NCBI GenBank assembly: GCA_016617855.1
Contig: JAECUM010003682.1
Span: 1-64,000 of the forward strand
Origin: Megalonaias nervosa
Taxonomy: Eukaryota > Mollusca > Bivalvia > Unionida > Unionidae
Length of the DNA stretch: 64,000 nucleotides
Reading direction: 5' to 3'
The position numbers and the translations under genes are program-made. Shown in pieces: positions 35,215 through 46,582 of the stretch. Each line of letters opens with the position of its first letter. The first letter of the stretch is position 1. The notes beneath the pieces were generated by a model that saw nothing but the letters and a program-made list of their open reading frames with translations, was not told the origin of the DNA and did no database searches.

Positions 35215-36173
35215 AGGCGGTGGTAATTGTGTATCTTCAGGAATTACTTGTAATTGTTCATGTACAAATCCACGTTGAGGAACAGTTGAATCTAGTCTGT
35301 AAATTGCAGGTCTACCCGTGGATCTTACCACACTGGAGATTTTATGTGTGGTCACACTCCAAATATAATCAGTTGCTCTTTTTTTTACCACCCTCAAGTT
35401 CACCAGGTTCATATAAATATCTTACAGTTACATTACCCAGTACTGGTTGTTTTGAGGAAGAGTCACGTCGTTGTATTGGTATATTTGTTTGTGATCGCGC
35501 TGATGGGTTTCATGGAAGTTGCACGAGTAATTTCATTATTTAACGCAGCTATCACACTTGGTAGTCTTGTAACCCATTCACGAGATCTCATGTATGTGGA
35601 TATTTCCCTTGCATACTAATATCCAAATAATCTCTCAGCAAGTGTTCGATTAAATCGTTCAACGATTGCCTGATCGCGATGAATTGCGGTATGTCCTCGT
35701 CTGATTTTGACATTATGTTTTTTCATCAGAGATGATACTGCACCAAGAAATTCTTTGCCAGGATCAACCTATAGTAGCTGTGGCCATCGTAGACCACCGC
35801 GTTGATAAATTCGTTTAAAAGCAGATGCAACTTCAGTTGCTGTTTTTGTTGACAATAGTTTTGCTTCTTTATATCTACTTGCAACGTCAACGACAGTTAA
35901 CGCGTATTTGTATGTGCGTGATTGACGTCTACGTGGTTTAATAGTATCATGAGGTAAAAATAAAATATCTGCTTGATGAACTTCATTGGGAGCGCTGACA
36001 TCAAAATGTGCATAATGAATATTTTTAGGTGGTGATAGATAAATTTGCCATATTGCCTGTCGTGATAATCAATTTCCAGCAGCAGAACGTGTGACATTTG
36101 CTGCTTCAGCAAGTTTACTAATCGCTGATCTACCCCTCCAATATCCTCTTGGGCTATAATAGATCGATTCCAT
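35203..36173 (-). pseudogene. Element B retrovirus-like integrase
   Basis: Starts at an ATG preceded by CTATTATA at 36173. A helical head is followed by the VHQADILFLPHD strand (first Asp), VDPGKEFLGAVSSL (second Asp) and AIVERFNRTLAERLFGY (Glu), then a C-terminal SH3/chromo-like tail (MNLVNLRVVKKRATDYIW). Several stops and shifts in the middle. Aligns with the element C gene end to end. Confidence 0.88.
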
Positions 36174-36189
36174 TATAATAGTTATCTAT

Positions 36190-36696
36190 GATTAATTACC
36201 AGCCCCTAGAACTAGTTCACCTTTCATCGCAGATTTCACTTGGAAGGTAGCAAGTTTTTCTCTGAGATTTATTTTTTATGGAATTTAACGCGTGAATCAA
36301 CTTCACATCTGCAATATGTCGTTGTTGTAAATCATTACTTTCATGCGCAACATCATGAATGTGGCACGCTTGATCAGTCGCATTTATTGGATACTCTCCG
36401 GATCTTGGTAGGTCTCGTTCGTCAAATCAGATATCAAGTTGGGTTCCAGGACCACAATAATTATATCGATGAAGATGTTTTTCTCCTGGGTATTTAGCCC
36501 ATGGAGTCCCTGGTAATTTTCCCAGTGAAGCAGCGATATCACCACCTGTCTTCGTACGAGAAGAAACAAATTTGTATTTGCTTGCACCACATCGAACACA
36601 CTTGCCTGTAAGTGTACGCTTGCTATTTTTTGTTATCGTTGTTGTTAATCCACTGGTGTGGGTGGATGCTCTGCATCGAACACAATATAAACTCAT
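36190..36696 (-). pseudogene. Element B parvovirus-type phospholipase A2
   Basis: MSLYCVRCRA and KCVRCGASK form a two-CxxC zinc-ribbon-like head. GDIAASLGKLPGTPWAKYPG and the YNYCGPGTQLD calcium-loop motif follow. After a frameshift near 36430 there is a remnant of the D..CH.HD active-site helix. The gene is divergent from the ATPase start at 36720, 23 bp apart. Confidence 0.85.
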
Positions 36697-36719
36697 ATTA
36701 TTTATTATATTTGTACAAC

Positions 36720-37390
36720 ATGGATGTCATCGACTTCTCAGCGACAAGAAAGCAAGAGCCAATCAAGCATAATATAGCATTACCAGAAATCTATCAGAGC
36801 AATTAGAATAGGTCCATCTGGTCTGGTAAGATGCAATTATTGCTTAATATGATAAAGAGATGGTTAAAATGGGATAAGTTGTATTTGGTGGCACCATCCG
36901 TAGATGATCAGCGATGCTACGATGTGCTTAAAGATTTCAATGAAGAAGCGAAGTCGTTGGATGAAGATGATGATAGTGATATTGTTGATTTTATCACCGA
37001 CATTGATGAAGCTCCATCTGTGGATGATCTCGATGGACGTATTAATAATCTCGTAGTGTATGGTGATGTGATGCTGGACAAACAATCAAATCCAGCTGGG
37101 ATATTTTCCCGAGGCAGACACAAAACTACAGATATAATATATGTTACTCAGCGATATAAACAAATACCTAAAGTGATCAGAAATAACTGTAATCTATAAG
37201 TTGTATTTAATGGAGTCGATACACATGCTCTGCGAAACATTCATCAGACTTAGTGTTCAGGGGATATGGATATGATTAAATTCAAAAACTTTTCTCAAAT
37301 GCGCAAGCTACCTCACACGGATTTATCACGTTAAATTTACATGATCCTCGTTCGAGATATCGTGTAGGTCTCGATAAAATTTTTGACTGA
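36720..37390 (+). pseudogene. Element B packaging ATPase
   Basis: MDVIDFSATRKQEPIKHN start, a damaged P-loop region near 36810-36835, then KWDKLYLVAPS, a Walker-B-like NNLVVYGDVML (Gly where C has Asp) and DIIYVTQRYKQIPK. The frame breaks at 37198 and after. Much more similar to the element C ATPase than to the element A one. Confidence 0.82.
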
Positions 37391-37395
37391 AAAAC

Positions 37396-37640
37396 AGCAG
37401 TAGGGAGGGCGACGACAACGAATGAGTGAGCGCGCAAGTAAACGAAAACGCCATAACGACGAAATCATAAAACTAAAAAAATAAAGTAACAAAATAAGCT
37501 AACCTGATCGGAAAAGTTTCGGGTCGGTTAAAGATTCGGTTTTGACGTTATTGACGTTTGTATTTTCATTTTTATGGGAAACTTTAGTTTTCAGCGTAAT
37601 CTCTAACTGAAATTTTGTAGGATTCGCCCTCCCTGCTGCT
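37396..37640. repeat. Element B right terminal inverted repeat
   Basis: Inverse match of 27756-28003; ends CTGCTGCT at 37640. Confidence 0.9.
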
Positions 37641-37645
37641 TTCCG

Positions 37646-38055
37646 AGTCCATTTTTTCCTCTTCCTCAGACATCAATTGACGAGTCTGTGTGGACCGATT
37701 CCCACTCGTCAGTCGATGTGACGTCATAGTCGCGACCAATCGCGACTGGCGTCTTATTCTGTTTTGGTTGACACTTGGTACTGTGTAGAGCACAGAGTAA
37801 AATTCAGATTCGACTTGAGTGAGTGTTCGGTCTATTCCCACTCAAGAAAGCCTTTCATTTAGGCCGTTTAGGACTTAATTGTCCCACGACCTGACGGCTA
37901 AATTAAACAGCACTCTTTGAGTGCATTAACGCCTGGGGGATGTGGCTCGTATTACTTTCCCCAGGATCAATTAAATATCCTGCTTTGCAGGAATAAACCA
38001 GTCGCGCATGCCTGAATGGGCGAAAGCGACTGTAATTTAAGATAACTAAATGATT
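37646..38055. other. noncoding target sequence with recurrent short hairpins
   Basis: Contains GCACTC-ttt-GAGTGC (37910-37924), CCTGGGG...CCCCAGG (37932-37965) and TCCTGC-ttt-GCAGGA (37978-37992). Two of these are followed by ATTAAC or ATAAACC. The last is followed by CCAGTCGCG as at 26314, giving a roughly 60-bp imperfect direct repeat on both sides of element B. Confidence 0.5.
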
Positions 38056-38059
38056 TTAG

Positions 38060-38332
38060 TAAAGATGGCAATCAACAGTTTAAGAAGAGCCAAAGAAAGA
38101 CTAAAAGCTCTGATCAAAAAGGAAAAATGAGAAAAGGATGATCTAGAGGAAAAAGAGCAAATCAGAGCTTACAATGATAAGCTTGAAAAAGAGGAAGAAA
38201 ATGAAAGATAAAAGAAGACGAGATAGAGGTGAAGGAAGAAGAGGAGGATGAAAAGGATGCGAGAAAAAAAAAAGAAGAAGAATGTAGTGGAGAGGATAAA
38301 GTACTGGTGGCAAAGAAAAAGACAAGACAGAA

Positions 38333-38367
<35 letters not shown>

Positions 38368-38480
38368 TCTATTATTATTATTTTTTTTAGAACAAGAAGA
38401 AGAAGAAGAAACCCAAAGGCTCTTTTCGGGGCCACTCATATCACTGGAAAAGATACCTATTCTTTCTTGCCTAAAAATTT
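38060..38480 (+). pseudogene. Element A right-end gene, unrecognised
   Basis: A Lys/Glu-rich broken frame (MAINSLRRAKERLKALIKKEK and on) passes a TTA microsatellite (38333-38369) into KALFGATHITGKDTYSFLPK inside the right TIR. The C-terminal end is the same as in the left-end minus-strand gene, so each end of A finishes in the same peptide. Function unknown. Confidence 0.4.
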
Positions 38481-38894
38481 TAGTCGTTTTTTGTGTGATA
38501 GATTTATGTCCATAAATCTATGTTGGGTTGGTGTTATATGTCTATGTCTCTGTCTATGTCTCTAACCTTGTCTCTAACCACGTCTCTATGTCTATGTCGC
38601 TATTTGTTCCTAGAGTAACGCGTATTCAGGTCAGCCCCATGCCACACTGTTCCTCCCGATTGAAATCAGCCACTTGCAACATTGTTGCCGGTGTCCAGTA
38701 CCGTGACGTCACCCCTGCTCAATTCCTCTTGTCCTTAGACAGGTCCAATGTTAAAAATCCCATATTGCCGTATAGTGCCGGACCACCTTTTTCCTTATAT
38801 AAACCCTATTGACCTATTTTGTTTTCGCCTATAGTGCCGGGCCACTTTTTTCCTTATATAAATCATATTGCCTACGGTGAACCCCTTCACTACT
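38413..38894. repeat. Element A right terminal inverted repeat
   Basis: Inverse match of 12741-13215. It ends CCCCTTCACTACT directly before the CATGGG duplication at 38895-38900. Confidence 0.92.
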
Positions 38895-38900
38895 CATGGG
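38895..38900. other. right 6-bp target duplication CATGGG
   Basis: Exact copy of 12735-12740, abutting the CT end of element A. Confidence 0.88.
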
Positions 38901-39239
38901 CGGCCGATTGCGCTTCCAAATCCCTAAACTCCTTCTAATACTTCCAAAGCTTTTATCCACCAGATATTGTCGCACGTGTGTGCGGGATTGTAACCCACGT
39001 TGTGACCCCAAGCGATAATTTCCACGAAGAGACTCGGTGAAGGCAGATCGATAAACAACTACTACAGTTGTCACACTACTGTTATTATTGATCGGGGCCA
39101 TACCGCATATGATATATTCTACGGAGAGTTTCCTTTGTGAGAATGTATTATATTATACAAAACAATACTTCATGTGTGTTATTATTGATCATTATTTCGC
39201 TCAAATGCGAGATAAAAATTTGTCAGAGAGGTTCTAAAG

Positions 39240-41270
39240 ATGTTGTTTGAGTTTTTAAATACGTATCCGGAAAAAACATTAAAAAGTAATCGAGTTAGCG
39301 ATCGTGTCGGAACAAAAACAATGTAAACACGGTAAAGCTTATAACAAAAAGCGTGAAAAATTATTGCATGATATTGTGTAAGAAAAGTTAAGCACTAAAT
39401 TAACTGAAGATAGTGACTGCAGCGAATACACCAAAAATATTGAAATTACTAGTTACACCAAAAATATTGAAATTACTAGTGACACTGACAATGATGGCGA
39501 ATGTAGTAATGAGGAAAATCAATTCCAAAAATAATTTTGGCAATAATATGGCCATGGCATCCAAACCCGACATCAATAGGATATATGAATTGATCTACAA
39601 CGCTACAGAAGTGGATATACAAGCAATCCAAGACATACAAAGTCCGGTCGTATTCAAGTTGGTGCAATACTCAGTGATAGGTCATTATTTGAGCTCATTT
39701 GGGCGGACACTGTCTTGGAATATAAACTATTCAGACTTGCAATTTCATTTTCTGAGCCTGGAAAGAACAAGTATTTATTTGGAAAGGGTTGATTTACAAA
39801 TTCACATTACTATAACACAAAAAAATGGTTTATAGTTTGGTGGGTTCCGTCAAATTTTAATATATAACATAGACTTTGGCCTATGGTTTCAAATACCACC
39901 ACATGCCTATAAGGAGATAAAGCGGAAGTATTCGTGCATATATGCCGTTTATGACTTTGAAAATGTGAAAATTGCGGTAGAATATGCCATTATGAATACT
40001 GTAAATCACATTTGCTTTCGTTACATTTTGGCCCCAATGCTCGACCATGCCTGAAATGTCGTATCTGGGTTAAATCTCGTAATCAACTTTGCCACCTTGT
40101 AAATATTATCGCGAGCGCCACAAAGACTCGTCAACACAAATATGGAAAATATCATCGTGGAAAAACCGAGTACGTCAACGCCGTTTAAAATGACAGAAGT
40201 AAACTATATAATAGCCAGAACTGAAGCGATTGAGGTTTCTGATCCTGGAAAAATAAAAATACTACAAAATATGGAAGCTCTTAGACAATGATTTTCCTTT
40301 ATATACCAGCATGACGACACCTCATATACACTGAGATATGATCTTGTTAAGGGCCAAATAGAAATGAGCATGTGGGACCACCCTGATGTTCAAATGCCAA
40401 CTCCATGCCAGCTTGGCATTATAGCATTGACATGAGAAAACACTCAGTCGTAGACTTGACTACCAGGTATGAAAGAACTCAAGGAGTGTTTCTACAATGA
40501 TGAACTGGAGTTCACCGACAAATCTACCTTGTTGCATTCCCCGTTAATTATACTGAACCAACATTGACTTAACTAAGAAAAAAAAAATCTCAACTATTAT
40601 TCAACAGGGACGCACTTGTCCGCGTAACAGTTCTAGGACGAATACGAGAATGATCGTTTCAGATACCAATCAATGGCGCAATCAGTATGGTTATACGTAC
40701 ATGTGGCACTACCCCAGAACACGCAATGGCCAGAGATTTAAATATTCCTGAAGTAGATATTTCTATTATTGCATGGCAGTTGCACAAGTAAAAAATTGTA
40801 ACTGCTTAGAAGTGCGTGTGCATGTTGCACCTGAACAAAACCAGCCTGACGAGCAGTTATTCTTCGTTATAACATTGTTAATAGAAGATCTGGGAAAAAC
40901 CATCAAAGTTAGCAACGCGAGGAAATAATCGAAGCGGAACAAAAGCTGCCAGATGTAATCTTTAAGAAAACTGTTTCACTCGCGAAATACAAACGCGAAC
41001 ACTATTGGTCTGAGCTTTGATGGAATTTTTGCTACAGCTACTGTTATAGGTACACCAGTTAAATTTGTTGTAGGGGCTATCTCAAACGCGAAAAAGTCAT
41101 GGAGTTATCTGAAGGGGTTTAGAGATTTAGAAGCGCAATCGAGCGGCCAATCTCAAATAGTTACTATCCATCTATTGGGGCTGGTTCACCATCATGACCT
41201 TTATATGAATACGATACAGCTGTCAAATTGTTATTCAACAACATCATAATTGTTAGCCATGAAGTTTAGT
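39240..41270 (+). pseudogene. decayed relative of elements B/C in SHFL intron 2
   Basis: An acidic Ser/Asp/Glu segment (TKLTEDSDCSEYTKN) resembles the tail of the element C protein at 57448. At about 39965-40190 a Cys/His cluster (CHYEYCKSHLLSLHFGPNARPCLKC) has the same spacing as the element C zinc-ribbon protein at 54883. Broken frames continue to 41.2 kb without nameable motifs. No terminal repeats were seen. Confidence 0.5.
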
Positions 41271-41565
41271 AACCAAACATTGACACGTTTTTTAAACCAA
41301 AAATAAACAGGCCCAGACTTTATGTTATTACTTTATAGTGTTTGCAGAGAAAAAGAGAATTTCTTGAAAATTTTAGCGTCTGCGAAGCTGTAATAATTAA
41401 AAATAAATTGAATTATATTTATAGTTAATAAAAAGTAAATGCAGCAATGCGATGTGCTGTTCTAATCACTCCTGGGTCTAATTTTGCTATAAATCTTGTG
41501 CTTTGTTCAAGAATAACTGTCTTATTTTCCTGGTGCTAAGTTTGTTATAATGTGTATATTTGTAG

Positions 41566-41700
41566 TGGCAAGTAGTGGCCTCCCGTAACAACAGAAACAT
41601 CGCTGAGGTTCAGAGGAATGAAATCGAAGTAGAGATACGTCAGTTTGGCTGTGCAAGATGCGACAACATGTGGTGGCACAGAGTTCCTTCAAGAAAACTG
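41566..41700 (+). CDS. SHFL: SHFL-like gene, zinc-ribbon exon 1
   Basis: Bounded by TATTTGTAG and a GTGTGT donor, phase 0 on both sides. It encodes FGCARCDNMWWHRVPSRKL, the CxxC-WW-RVP hallmark at the start of the SHFL zinc-ribbon domain. The upstream 26 residues connect it to the N-terminal exons. Signal and phase agree with 12445-12485 upstream and 42624 downstream. Confidence 0.88.
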
Positions 41701-42068
41701 GTGTGTGTTTTAAAAACTCAAAGCACAAATCAAAAATTCTTGCTCAGTTTAAAGACAAAAATAAACAGGTCCTACGTTAATACTTTATCGTTACCTTTCA
41801 TAATGTTGCTCCGTGCGAGGTTACAACTACCGGAAATGTATTATCAGTGTCTCCGCATATATGAGACAGACCGTATTGTTTTGAACCTGAGTTCAGTCCT
41901 TATAATCCGAATTTCGTGACTATATAACCTGATATTGCAGCGTAACTCTATAGATTTTCTCACAATAAAAATCATTCTTAGCATTTAACTCTCAGCGATT
42001 TTCGTTTAATTTCTGAGATTATTTAATTTAAGTGTGCATTTCCATATAACCTGTGATTTTATATACTG

Positions 42069-42142
<74 letters not shown>
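42069..42142. repeat. (TC)n microsatellite
   Basis: A 74-bp CT dinucleotide run in the intron between zinc-ribbon exons. Confidence 0.95.
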
Positions 42143-42146
<4 letters not shown>

Positions 42147-42623
42147 TTATAAAAAAACGGTACCTACCTTTTTCTGACTCTGAGGAGGCAGATATTTCAT
42201 CAGGTACTTTATCGACTGAATCTTCCAGTCAGCTGATAAACATAAACACCAACACGCAGCTCAGCATCCATAAGGATTTAATATGAAATTATGAGGTTTC
42301 ATGTGCGCCCCCCCCCCCCATAAATGGCAAGCAGAAAGCTAATGCCATGAAAACTTGCAGATTTCCACAAACCTTTACGACCTGCTAAAAAACCCATAAA
42401 GATTAAAGCTACTGATGCCACATAAAATATCAACAAATGATGGTTGACAATGAAGATAACTAATACGTTACCACTGGAGAGAATCTCTGACGGGATTTGA
42501 AAAGTATATATTGCCCCTGGCGGTGCCGTAGTTGATACAAACCTGTAGAATAAAACGATGGATCTGTCTGAACTTTGCTCCAAATTTTCACATCTTTGGA
42601 CTGAATGGCTGAGTTATTTTCAG

Positions 42624-42727
42624 GTTTCAAGATGTAAAGTATGTCATCAGAAATTCGACGCCATTCTGAGAGAAAATGAGTGGGGTTGGGCGAAACACAT
42701 ATGTGACAACTGTGGGAAGGAATTCTA
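42624..42727 (+). CDS. SHFL: SHFL-like gene, zinc-ribbon exon 2
   Basis: Acceptor TTATTTTCAG, donor GTAACT. Starts in phase 0 with VSRCKVCHQKFDAI and includes HICDNCGKEF, the second and third CxxC pairs. Ends in phase 2, completed by the first base of the exon at 43262. The downstream intron begins with a CT run that may weaken splicing. Confidence 0.88.
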
Positions 42728-42729
42728 GT

Positions 42730-42732
<3 letters not shown>

Positions 42733-42828
<96 letters not shown>

Positions 42829-42844
42829 CACACACACACACACA
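42733..42844. repeat. compound (CT)n(TA)n(CA)n microsatellite
   Basis: Consecutive CT, TA and CA dinucleotide tracts just after a splice donor. Confidence 0.95.
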
Positions 42845-43261
42845 CGTGATTTTACATTTTACGATCGATTAGCTATTTTCAGTAGGGGAAATGAGCAGAT
42901 CGAGATTAAAAGTAAGGAAAAAATACCACAGCTCGGAAAAGCAATTGTGTACTGCAAAAGTTCATAACAGAATAAATATTTGGTATATATACTGAGGTGT
43001 TAAATAACAAAACTAAATATGAATTATTAATCATATAACAGGAACATTTTATTTGCAGATGTATTTTTCAAAACTTTTATCACTAGTATTTTAAGCTTTA
43101 ATAAATCCGTACAATTTAACAGAAATATTCTATTTTTATACATGCTATTGTGAAAATGAATGTATCCCTTGTGCATTTTCCATCAAGGTCAGTATATTCA
43201 CCAAAAATAACAAACTTTCTGACTGCTACATTAAAATTAATTATGGGCATATTTCTGACAG

Positions 43262-43422
43262 CGGGTTTGGCGCTATGAATCATACACAGAGCCCATGTTA
43301 CGACTGTGAAAATCTATGCATGCCAGTAGAAATATTGCCACCGTATCGACGGACTTCCAGAAGAGCCAGAAATGTACATAGCTGCACTGCATCCAACTGT
43401 TATAACAGAGCTAGAGTTCACG
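43262..43422 (+). CDS. SHFL: SHFL-like gene, zinc-ribbon exon 3
   Basis: Acceptor ATTTCTGACAG, donor GTAGTA. The frame reads GFGAMNHTQSPCYDCENLCM then VEILPP and HSCTASNCYNR. These correspond to the SPCYxC, ILPP and HSCxAxxCYNR landmarks of SHFL. Ends in phase 1, completed by GC at 46583. Confidence 0.9.
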
Positions 43423-46400
43423 GTAGTAAAACCCTTGTTTTCTTTCTTCATCTTCCAAATCAATATAGCAAGAGTGAAATTTTCATAAAAGTACACCATC
43501 ATAAATAAAATAGTTTCATTATTAAATAACAGCTACCTGTTCAGTTTCAATCGTACAGATGAATATCTCGCCACAGCTCAAGGCAAGCTAACAGTTTTAT
43601 AACGCAGTTCTCGAGAGTGTAAGTGAAAGCGTACATTAAAGTAACTGGACATTCCCCATCGCAAAAAAATTAACCAGTCCACGTAGGCTCCACGGGTAAG
43701 ACAGGATCAGTTCTGGCGGAGGGGTTGGGGGGGGTGAAGGCGGAGCCAGTGACCCCTCCCTCTCCAAGAATGAGCTCGAAAGACCTGAGGGCTTCTGTAG
43801 TAAGTTACTTTACTGTTAGATGATTCAAAGTATGACTTCGAAACGCTTAAAATGCAGGAACTTATGGGGGGTTTCATCCCCTGGACTCCATTTTGGGTTC
43901 CATCCCACAGACCCATTTACTTGTTTACGCCCATTTCCCACCTCCCACCCCAAACGATATTTCTAGATCCACCCCTGAAAATATTAGATTCTGCAACCGA
44001 TTACCTATGCCCGCTTAACCACTACACTCCTCGTTACCCTCCAATGGGACATATTACACGTAGTTAGGAAACCTCTCTTCCGGTACCAGAGGTAGAATGG
44101 TCCCCTCTGATGAAAAATTGGACCCGTATTTGCACATCGTTCCTTTCCTCCTGATGATCACTAAGTAGGGTTGGTTGCCACGAGCCAATTGTTTTTCATG
44201 ACATGTAGTCGTCTCCGTGGATAGCAACATTCCAGTTGGTTTTCAACCATTCACCATCCGCCTTATGACTGGATCCATAACTCGCTCACAGCGAAATAAT
44301 TGGAGAAAGTGTTTTGCTTAATTTCATGTCTGTAACATAATCAATGCACTGGATAAACCCATTTCAGACTTGTGCCTGGAGATTGCTGAAGTTGCAACAA
44401 TTGTTATAGAGTAACCATTTCAATACAGATATGCACATATATACGTACATAAAACAGACGCACGTGAAGGTTAAAATTATGTCCTGGAAATACTTAAAAT
44501 ACATGATCTTCCGGATATTCTTGGATTCGTTCCTAACTCGTTCTTTTATTTTTCTTCTTAAGTGTTCTGAATTTGAATCAAGTTAGAATTAGTTCTACTG
44601 ATAATATCTGATTTTGGTAATTAATAAACCAGGCGATTCTTAAATGCTGGATCGCGTATATAGACTTCCTGTACGTGGTGTCCACAATTGGGTTCAATTT
44701 CATCAAAGGTATTATACTAAAATTGACGGAATGAATGTTGTAAATAATAAAATATATCCGACTCCGTAATTAAAATAAATTAATAAGGGTGTAATACATG
44801 GTCACCCGCACATAGGGTGTAACAAGATAACCGGGTTGGATTTCGGATTTACAAAAAAACTCTTTTGATGGTGATACAAATACAATGTTTATTGATGAAT
44901 GACTTGAATGAGAAAAGAATTATGATTAATACGTGCGTGTATAAGATCCAAATATTGGACAAATTAACACAATCCGCAAGAACCTAATAATGCAACAAAT
45001 ATAAACATATATAAATGACCTTACACAGTACAAGGACAAAGGTGGACGATTCACAGTAATTTCACACGACGAAAAGAATGATGTGTTTTACTCAAAATAG
45101 TAAAAAATGATGTACTTTATTCATAGTAAAATGTATTCATTCAGATAGTGAAAAATGAGGTACTTCACTCAAATAGTAAAATGATGAAAACAAAGGACAG
45201 ATATCATACAAAATAACTTTACGATCCCAAAACTCTGAGTATAACAAACCCCAAAATAAGCTCACGGCTAAAATGTTACATGTATGGAGTAACAAAACAC
45301 TCCGTCACTAGCACACATGGCTACCAGTCACATTAGTCAATCAAGCAGTCAGCATTTCAAGTAGTCACAGACCACCATTCAATCAGCGCCCACCAGTTCG
45401 GTCAGCAACGCCCGATCATCTGCTACTCAACCAGCAACACTGTTCACTCAGCTCTACGGCTACTATGGTTCAGCTTTGCAGCTGCTATGGTCAACTTCTA
45501 TGGTTAGCTCTACAGCTCGCACCACGTCGACTCCTATCAGCTGAAAATACATCTAACACCGTGTACTATGCATGACACGGGCATATACGATAACACGTAA
45601 TGACGTTATATACGGTAAGCTATACAAATTACAGTATCGGCACAACATTACAAAGCAATAAACAGGTTCAGAAGTGAACCTACCCGTGTCCGAAACTAAA
45701 TGTTTCTTAAAAATACGACTTTATATTGCTAATATAAATCTCTTGCTAATTCACAAACAAGAATAAAAAATATTTGCAGTGTACTACGTAACCCGGAGTT
45801 ACATAAAACATATACAAAAATAAACGTGGCAGTACAATAGTTATAACTTATACACAGGAAATTAATAAATAACTTACATACCTCTAGAGCTGAAGATATG
45901 CAAGTCCTTAAGTAGACTGCTCACTGACAAGACGTTTCGTAATGTAATGATTTAGTCTTACGGTGAGGCATTTATACACAGACGATGCAGCCTACATCGT
46001 CTGTGCGTTGGAAGTATTCGGTTTTTCCTATCGAAAGCACTTCGCATGTGCGGCATAGGATGAACCGAACTCACTGTTTCGAAATAATGTACAACATACA
46101 TAAATCACCCTCAGGTATTGTTGTACACAAAAAACAATCCCGAGTACATGTATTTAAAAAATAAAGGGATTTATACAATTCCATGACATAGGGGCGGGGT
46201 GTTTCTCTTTAAACTTGTTTTTGCCTACATCCGTAAAACTTAATAGCTGACCAGTACATGTTTGCCCTCTCCCCTAAAAATAACTGTGCGGGCGCCGTTG
46301 GTGTAATATCTAGTTTCATATTTGAAGGAATCCTACTTTCTGAGATGAAATATCAATATGAGACATATTTAATCGGTTCCAAATGTTTATGCTAATGGCA

Positions 46401-46582
46401 GGTTGTATAATGAGTGAGGTGGCTCTTCCGAGGACATTCTTGGGAAATAAAAGTATAATGATGTATCATCAGTTCTGATAAGATAGCACCCAACATGTAT
46501 TCCATTTATCAAAATCATGGATGCAGTATTTTTAGGTGACCTGTAGCTCCAAATACTTATAATAGGAATGTCTTCATTTCAG
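43423..46582 (+). other. SHFL-like intron, no gene seen
   Basis: AT-rich sequence with a degenerate 38-bp tandem unit around 45070-45190 (GTAAAATGATG..ACTTCACTCAAATA). No coding frame with recognisable motifs. Confidence 0.5.

Larger units (their letters stand above)
27756..37640. mobile_element. Element B: nested Polinton/adintovirus-like element, 9.9 kb
   Basis: Inverted repeats of about 246 bp begin AGCAGCAG at both ends. Inside lie broken genes for capsid, minor virion, polymerase-helicase, HNH, integrase, PLA2 and ATPase proteins, all clearly related to element C. Compared with C it lacks pVI-like and protease genes, part of the fibre and penton genes and the N-terminal part of the polymerase. 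It looks like an internally deleted copy that inserted in A. Confidence 0.85.
12741..38894. mobile_element. Element A: Maverick/Polinton, 26.2 kb with nested insertion
   Basis: Both ends begin AG(C/T)AGTGAAGGGG in inverted orientation, and the inverted repeats extend about 475-480 bp. The element has an exact 6-bp duplication outside and Polinton genes inside (PolB, packaging ATPase, adenain-like protease). Without nested element B it would be about 16.3 kb, a normal Polinton length. It sits in intron 2 of the SHFL-like gene. The genes are heavily broken. No integrase or capsid gene belonging to A was found. Confidence 0.88.

Noticed and set aside
42460..42843. Minus-strand frame with Ile/Tyr and Arg/Glu repeats
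   Set aside because: It is antisense to an SHFL-like exon and a TA/CT microsatellite.
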